From Devosia sp. (lineage in GTDB: Bacteria; Pseudomonadota; Alphaproteobacteria; Rhizobiales; Devosiaceae): a DNA stretch of 10,136 bases. The notes under the pieces were generated by a model that had not been told where the DNA came from, did no database searches, and saw only the letters and a program-made list of their open reading frames with translations. The stretch is from contig JAEUMC010000943.1 in assembly GCA_016793415.1 (NCBI GenBank), positions 1-10,136 of the forward strand. The letters run 5' to 3'. This document shows positions 6,590 to 10,136 of this stretch, one piece after another; positions within the stretch are counted from its first letter, which is position 1, and each line of letters starts with the position of its first letter. The position numbers and the translations under genes are program-made.

Positions 6590-7642
6590 TTACGGATGAA
6601 ACGTCGCCGGCATGCTCAGCACCTGCTTGCCGGGCTTCCTGTCTTCCAGGTTGGCGTAGATGTCGGCCAGCACCTGCTGCATCCAGGCGGCGGAGTCGAC
6701 GTAGAAACTCGGGCCGTCGTTGTCGAGCGAGTAGCGGTAGGTTCTGGTCGGCTTGACCGCTTTGGCGGCGATGATCGGCACCCAGCTGAGGTGCATGTAG
6801 CCGCAGACGATGTCGGGCTGGTAGCTCTTGAGCACCGCTTCGAGCTCGGCAGTGTCGTTGATGCCGGTCTCCTGGTTCACCGAGATGACGCGCAGCTCCT
6901 GCTCGGTCCTGGTCGAGGCGTTGGCGCGCCTGATGGCGGCCAGCCGCGAGGCCTGCTCGCTCGAATTGATGGTGGTGTTGAGATAGAGGTATTTCAGCTT
7001 CTTGCCGTCGTTCTGCCGGAACATCTCCATGAAGGCCGGTTCGAAATCGATGCGGTAGGCGTGGTAGGGCAGCTCCTCGATGACCAGATCGATGATCGCC
7101 ACCTGTGCCGAAGTCTCAGGCAGCTTGTCGATCTCGGTTTCCGGCGTAATGCCGGCGAGCACCACCACATCGAGCGCGTCCCACACATGGGTCGGCATCG
7201 ACTTGTGGGTGAAGCTGCCCAGGATGAACTCGTGGCCATCGGAGACCACGGCCTTTTCCAGCGCCACCACCAGCTTGGTGTAGAACTCGTTGTTGAAGAT
7301 GCCGCCGCCGACGATGTCGCGGTTATAGAAGAAGCCGATGCGATGATGCGCTTCGGTCCACGGGGTTTCGACGAGGAAAGAGCCCTTCCCCACCTGGCGT
7401 CGGATGATCCCCTCGGCCTCGAGGTCCTTCAGCGTCTTGATGACAGTGATCAGCGAGAATTCGCAGAATTTGACGATCTCGTTCTGCGACTCGATCTTGT
7501 CTCCGGCTTTCAGCCCGTTGGTTTTCCAGCGCCGGAACAGCATATCCCTGAGCTGCAAATGGCGTGGCGACAGATCGATACTCAAGCCAGGAGTTCCCGT
7601 GACAGGTGGATTGCCGAAGATTCCTTCGGCGACATATAGCAC
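6590..7642 (-). CDS. GntR-family regulator with LacI/periplasmic-binding-protein-like sensor domain (AraR-type architecture)
   Basis: This 350-codon protein has an N-terminal winged helix-turn-helix (about residues 26-95: PRHLQLRDMLFRRW, then SQNEIVKFCEFSLITVIKTL and GIIRRQVGKGSFL). A roughly 250-residue periplasmic-binding-protein-like domain follows (IGFFYNRDIVGGGIFNNEFY, DALDVVVLAGI, IVCGYMHLSWVPIIAAKAV). This matches AraR of Bacillus, where a sugar binds the C-terminal domain and releases operators; here the effector is probably a carbohydrate. The start is uncertain: GTG at 7642 has a weak upstream site, while TTG at 7585, 9 bp after GGGA, gives a protein starting just before the helix-turn-helix. 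It is divergent from the deacetylase gene, and the shared operator (7714-7730) lies between them. I infer that it controls the four-site regulon. It is a separate class from the FadR-type regulator at 454. Confidence 0.87.
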   Translation of the reverse strand: MLYVAEGIFGNPPVTGTPGLSIDLSPRHLQLRDMLFRRWKTNGLKAGDKIESQNEIVKFCEFSLITVIKTLKDLEAEGIIRRQVGKGSFLVETPWTEAHHRIGFFYNRDIVGGGIFNNEFYTKLVVALEKAVVSDGHEFILGSFTHKSMPTHVWDALDVVVLAGITPETEIDKLPETSAQVAIIDLVIEELPYHAYRIDFEPAFMEMFRQNDGKKLKYLYLNTTINSSEQASRLAAIRRANASTRTEQELRVISVNQETGINDTAELEAVLKSYQPDIVCGYMHLSWVPIIAAKAVKPTRTYRYSLDNDGPSFYVDSAAWMQQVLADIYANLEDRKPGKQVLSMPATFHP

Positions 7643-7692
7643 CGCGCCTGCCCTGCCGATCAGAGAGGCGCCTCATGGCGCCATGTTTCCCC

Positions 7693-7731
7693 TTGAATTC
7701 GCATGTTAGGTGGTTATCATGACAATATACT
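7693..7731 (+). promoter_or_regulatory. Candidate promoter plus regulon operator, site D
   Basis: TTGAAT (7693-7698) and TATCAT (7715-7720) with a 16-bp spacer repeat the geometry of site C. The core TTATCATGACAATATAC (7714-7730) covers the -10; its inner TTATCATGACAA is the closest to a true palindrome of the four copies. The predicted transcript start is about 24 bases before the GTG at 7751. The site also lies upstream of the divergent GntR gene, so one bound protein could control both directions. Confidence 0.65.
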
Positions 7732-7750
7732 ACGAGCATGGATTCTGCAA

Positions 7751-8923
7751 GTGAAGCAAAGATGGCGTAACGCCACGCTGGTGACCCCGGGCGGAGAAAT
7801 CGGGCAGGATCTGTTGATCGAGAATGGCCGGTTCACCGGCATCGTGGGACGAGACGCCGCCACCGGCGCAGACTGGCAGGACGTCGACGCCAGCGGCAAG
7901 CTGCTGTTCCCCGGCATCATCGATCTGCTGCAACACGGCATGGACGTCTATCTCTACAACGACACCCTGCCCGGCTGCGTCTCCGACAACTCGACGCTGC
8001 TCTTATCGCGCGGCGTCACCGGGTTCCTCCCCTCGATCAGTTGCCTGCCGCCCGAGGACATGGAGCCGACGCTCACCCGGCTGGCCGCCGAGACCGAGAA
8101 GGCCACCGGGGCGCGCGCCATCGGCATCCACAGCGAGGGCCCGGTCTTCGCTTCGCCCGGCGCGCACAACCCGCGCAACCTGCAAAAACCGAGCGTCGAG
8201 CTCGCCGAGCGGATGCTCGAGGCCAGCAATGGCCGGCTGAAGGCGGTAACGCTGGCGCCGGAACTGCCCGGCGCCGAAGCCTTCATCAAGCGGCTGAAGC
8301 AGCACGGGGTCAGCATCCATCTCGGCCACAGCCAGGCGGTGCCTGACGACGTCTCGCGCTATGTCTCGTGGGGCATCGATGCGGTGACCCACATGTACAA
8401 CGTGATGCGCCAGCCCGAGCCGGGCAATATGGGGCTCCACATCCTGTCGCTCACCGATGCGCTGCTGGCCGAAGCGGGCCTCAAGCTGGGGCTGATCTGC
8501 GACGGCATCCACGTCTCGCCCAAGCTGATGAAGATCCTGGCGCAACTGCCTGAGGACCGGGTGTTCCTCGAGACCGACGCCAACAAATATGCCGGCGCCG
8601 AGGAGATGGAGTTCGAATTCTATCCCGGCCAGTGGGTGCGCAGCGCCCGTGGCAAGGCAGTGGTCGATCGCAATGGCGGGCTCTGCGGCTCGTCGCTGAC
8701 CCCGGACGAGGCGATGCGCAACTACGTGACTATGGTCGGCGCCGACCTCACCCGCACCGCGCACGCCACCAGCCTCGTGCCGGCTCGGGTGCTCGGGATG
8801 GAAAAGGATATCGGTTCGATCGAGGTCGGTAAGCTCGCCGATTTCGCCGTGCTCGACCCGAAAACGCTCGAGGTCGAGGCGACGGTGGTGGGCGGCAAGA
8901 CGCTGTTCAGGCGCGCCGCCTGA
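7751..8923 (+). CDS. NagA-like N-acetyl-sugar deacetylase (amidohydrolase superfamily)
   Basis: A 390-residue TIM-barrel amidohydrolase of the N-acetylglucosamine-6-phosphate deacetylase family, close to the 382 residues of E. coli NagA. Expected metal and active-site residues are present: Glu129 in GIHSEGP, His193 in HLGHSQA, His214 in THMYNVM, His254 in CDGIH and Asp276 in LETDA, parallel to Glu131, His195, His216, His251 and Asp273 of NagA. The segment after THMYN reads RQPEPG where typical NagA has HHREPG, so the arginine thought to hold the 6-phosphate is replaced; the substrate may be unphosphorylated or otherwise different (inference). The frame is open to an ATG at 7703, but that lies before the promoter and operator; GTG at 7751, with GGA 8 bp upstream, gives a family-like N-terminus. 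It is followed after 31 bp by the sialidase-like gene. Confidence 0.88.
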   Translation: MKQRWRNATLVTPGGEIGQDLLIENGRFTGIVGRDAATGADWQDVDASGKLLFPGIIDLLQHGMDVYLYNDTLPGCVSDNSTLLLSRGVTGFLPSISCLPPEDMEPTLTRLAAETEKATGARAIGIHSEGPVFASPGAHNPRNLQKPSVELAERMLEASNGRLKAVTLAPELPGAEAFIKRLKQHGVSIHLGHSQAVPDDVSRYVSWGIDAVTHMYNVMRQPEPGNMGLHILSLTDALLAEAGLKLGLICDGIHVSPKLMKILAQLPEDRVFLETDANKYAGAEEMEFEFYPGQWVRSARGKAVVDRNGGLCGSSLTPDEAMRNYVTMVGADLTRTAHATSLVPARVLGMEKDIGSIEVGKLADFAVLDPKTLEVEATVVGGKTLFRRAA

Positions 8924-8954
8924 CTGAACGCAGCGGCTGAGGGGGGAGAGGCCA

Positions 8955-10076
8955 ATGCAGATCGTCGCTTCGGGAATACTGGGGAAGGCCGAGCCGGGAA
9001 CGGCTCGGGCCAACCTGACCTTTCCATCGGTCACCGTACTCTCGGACGGCTCGCTGCTGGCAACGCTCAGGGCCGGCGACGAGAAGGACTCGCCCAAGGA
9101 GCGGATCGCCTTCTACCGCTCGGTTGACAATGGCCTCACCTGGTCGGCGCCGAGCTATCCGTTCGAGCCACCCGAGGTGCGTGGCACCGGCGGTACGCTG
9201 AAGCTCTGCTACATCACCGAACTCGCGCCCGAGCGTCTCCTGGCCGCGGCGATGTGGGTCGATCGCACCAGCTACCCGGGCAAGCCGCTGTTCAACGCCG
9301 AGACCGAGGGTTGCCTGCCAATGGTGATCCTCCTCGCCAACTCGGAAGACAACGGTGCCAGTTGGTCCACCTGGCGCGAGGTGCCGATGCCGGCAGAGAT
9401 CGGCCCCGCCAGCCTCACCAGCCCCGTGATGCGCTTGGCGGATGGGCGGCTGGCGATGAGCATCGAGACCAACAAGACCTATCTCGACAGTTCGAAATGG
9501 CTGCAGCGGGCGGTGTTCTTTCACTCGGCCGACGAGGGGCAGAGCTGGACTGGCCCGGTAACGGTGGCTGAGGATCCGAGCGGCCGGATCTTCAACTGGG
9601 ACTTGCGCTGCGCCGTGGCGCCGGATGGCCGGGTCGGCTCGTTCGCCTGGACCTATGACACGGCAACGACGAGCTATCTCAACATCCACCGCCGGATCAG
9701 CGCCGATGGCGGGGCGAGCTGGAGCGCGCCCGACGATCTCGGCTTTGCCGACCAGGCAGCGCGGCCGGCGGTGCTTAGGGATGGTCGGGTGGTGCTGGCC
9801 TGGGTGGATCGCTTCGGCTCGCAATCGATCCGGGCCCGGCTGGCGGCGAACATCGACGCGCCGTTCGCGGCGGAGAGCGAAGTCGAAGTCTATGCACATG
9901 CCAGGGCGCAGGCGGCGAGCAGCGACACCGGCGACATGCTGGCCAGCATGGATGTGTGGAGCTTCGGGCTGCCATCGGCGACGGCGCTGCCGGATGGGGA
10001 CGTGCTGGTGGTGTATTATGCGGGGGAGCCCAAGGCGCTCGATGTGCGCTGGGCGAAGTTGCGGGTGCCTCGCTGA
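8955..10076 (+). CDS. Sialidase-like (BNR/Asp-box) six-bladed beta-propeller protein
   Basis: A 373-residue protein with four Asp boxes (S-x-D-x-G-x-[TS]-W): SVDNGLTW (56-63), SEDNGASW (130-137), SADEGQSW (191-198) and SADGGASW (249-256), the hallmark of the sialidase fold. There is no signal peptide and no hydrophobic segment, so it should be cytoplasmic. The N-terminal RIP-type motif of true sialidases is not obvious; the equivalent place reads RANLTFPS (19-26), so sialic-acid hydrolysis is unproven. Candidate catalytic acids include the Glu/Asp in LCYITE and FNWDLR. A GGGGAGAGG-type ribosome binding site precedes the ATG at 8955. It probably shares a transcript with the NagA-like gene and may act on an imported glycan or glycoside. 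Many such proteins are annotated as exo-alpha-sialidases without evidence; glycosidase, lyase or lactonase activity are alternatives. Confidence 0.83.
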   Translation: MQIVASGILGKAEPGTARANLTFPSVTVLSDGSLLATLRAGDEKDSPKERIAFYRSVDNGLTWSAPSYPFEPPEVRGTGGTLKLCYITELAPERLLAAAMWVDRTSYPGKPLFNAETEGCLPMVILLANSEDNGASWSTWREVPMPAEIGPASLTSPVMRLADGRLAMSIETNKTYLDSSKWLQRAVFFHSADEGQSWTGPVTVAEDPSGRIFNWDLRCAVAPDGRVGSFAWTYDTATTSYLNIHRRISADGGASWSAPDDLGFADQAARPAVLRDGRVVLAWVDRFGSQSIRARLAANIDAPFAAESEVEVYAHARAQAASSDTGDMLASMDVWSFGLPSATALPDGDVLVVYYAGEPKALDVRWAKLRVPR

Positions 10077-10133
10077 AGCGCCGGCGCGGGCTGACCCCCA
10101 CCCCTGTCCCCTCCCCGCAAGGGGGAGGGAGAC
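10075..10133. repeat. Second copy of the 59-bp repeat at 6438, at the window edge
   Basis: The stretch equals 6438-6496 except for one base (T10092 for C6455), in the same orientation, and begins within the stop codon of the sialidase-like gene. It contains CCTCCCCGCAAGGGGGAGG, which folds with a 7-bp stem. Any inverted partner, as at 6521-6560, would lie beyond the window. Confidence 0.9.
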
Positions 10134-10136
10134 GAA

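Noticed and set aside
6596..7639. 347-residue plus-strand open frame opposite the GntR regulator
   Set aside because: No recognisable motif, repetitive Val/Asp/His composition, and exact antisense overlap with a well-supported regulator.
7703..7750. ATG at 7703 as the start of the NagA-like gene
   Set aside because: It precedes the predicted -10 and the operator core, and the extra 16 residues do not resemble the family N-terminus; GTG at 7751 fits better.
8955..10076. Classical sialic-acid utilisation operon
   Set aside because: No NanA-type lyase, NanK, NanE or NagB is present, and the propeller lacks a clear sialidase RIP motif; the resemblance is too thin to name the substrate.

Overview
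The window is GC-rich, compact DNA. It uses GTG and TTG starts freely and carries short dispersed palindromes built on CCTTCTCCC/GGGAGAAGG and CCTCCCCGCAAGGGGGAGG. Such palindromes are common in Hyphomicrobiales genomes (Devosia, rhizobia and relatives), so I infer an alphaproteobacterium of that kind. No rRNA, tRNA, CRISPR array, transposase or phage gene is visible.

Layout: (1) The minus-strand gene at 454-1 is the N-terminal part of a FadR-type GntR regulator, cut by the window edge. (2) 455-1025 is noncoding and holds a FadR-type palindromic operator, a second operator-like site and a dispersed inverted-repeat block. (3) The minus-strand gene at 1811-1026 is an extended SDR resembling uronate dehydrogenase. 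(4) Divergent from it, a tight five-gene operon (2058-6424, +) encodes a Gfo/Idh/MocA dehydrogenase, an SDR, an atypical Gfo/Idh/MocA protein, a second SDR, and an HpcH/HpaI-type aldolase. (5) A repeat pair lies between the convergent gene ends at 6424 and 6590. (6) The minus-strand gene at 7642-6590 is a GntR regulator with a sugar-binding-protein-like sensor domain (AraR-type architecture). (7) Divergent from it are a NagA-like deacetylase (7751-8923) and a four-Asp-box sialidase-like beta-propeller (8955-10076). (8) The window ends in another copy of the repeat seen at 6438.

The genes look like one catabolic regulon for an unidentified sugar or sugar acid. Hydrolase-like and deacetylase-like enzymes would release and trim the substrate, several dehydrogenases would oxidise or epimerise it, and the aldolase would split a 2-keto acid. 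No transporter, kinase or dehydratase is inside the window. The strongest non-coding signal is a 17-bp motif, TTAnCATrAyAAyATAy, at four places (683-699, 1851-1867, 2020-2036, 7714-7730). Each copy lies just downstream of a TTGA-type -35 hexamer and over the expected -10 of a transcription unit. This ties the whole region into one candidate regulon, plausibly run by the AraR-type GntR protein encoded here. The substrate cannot be named from sequence alone.
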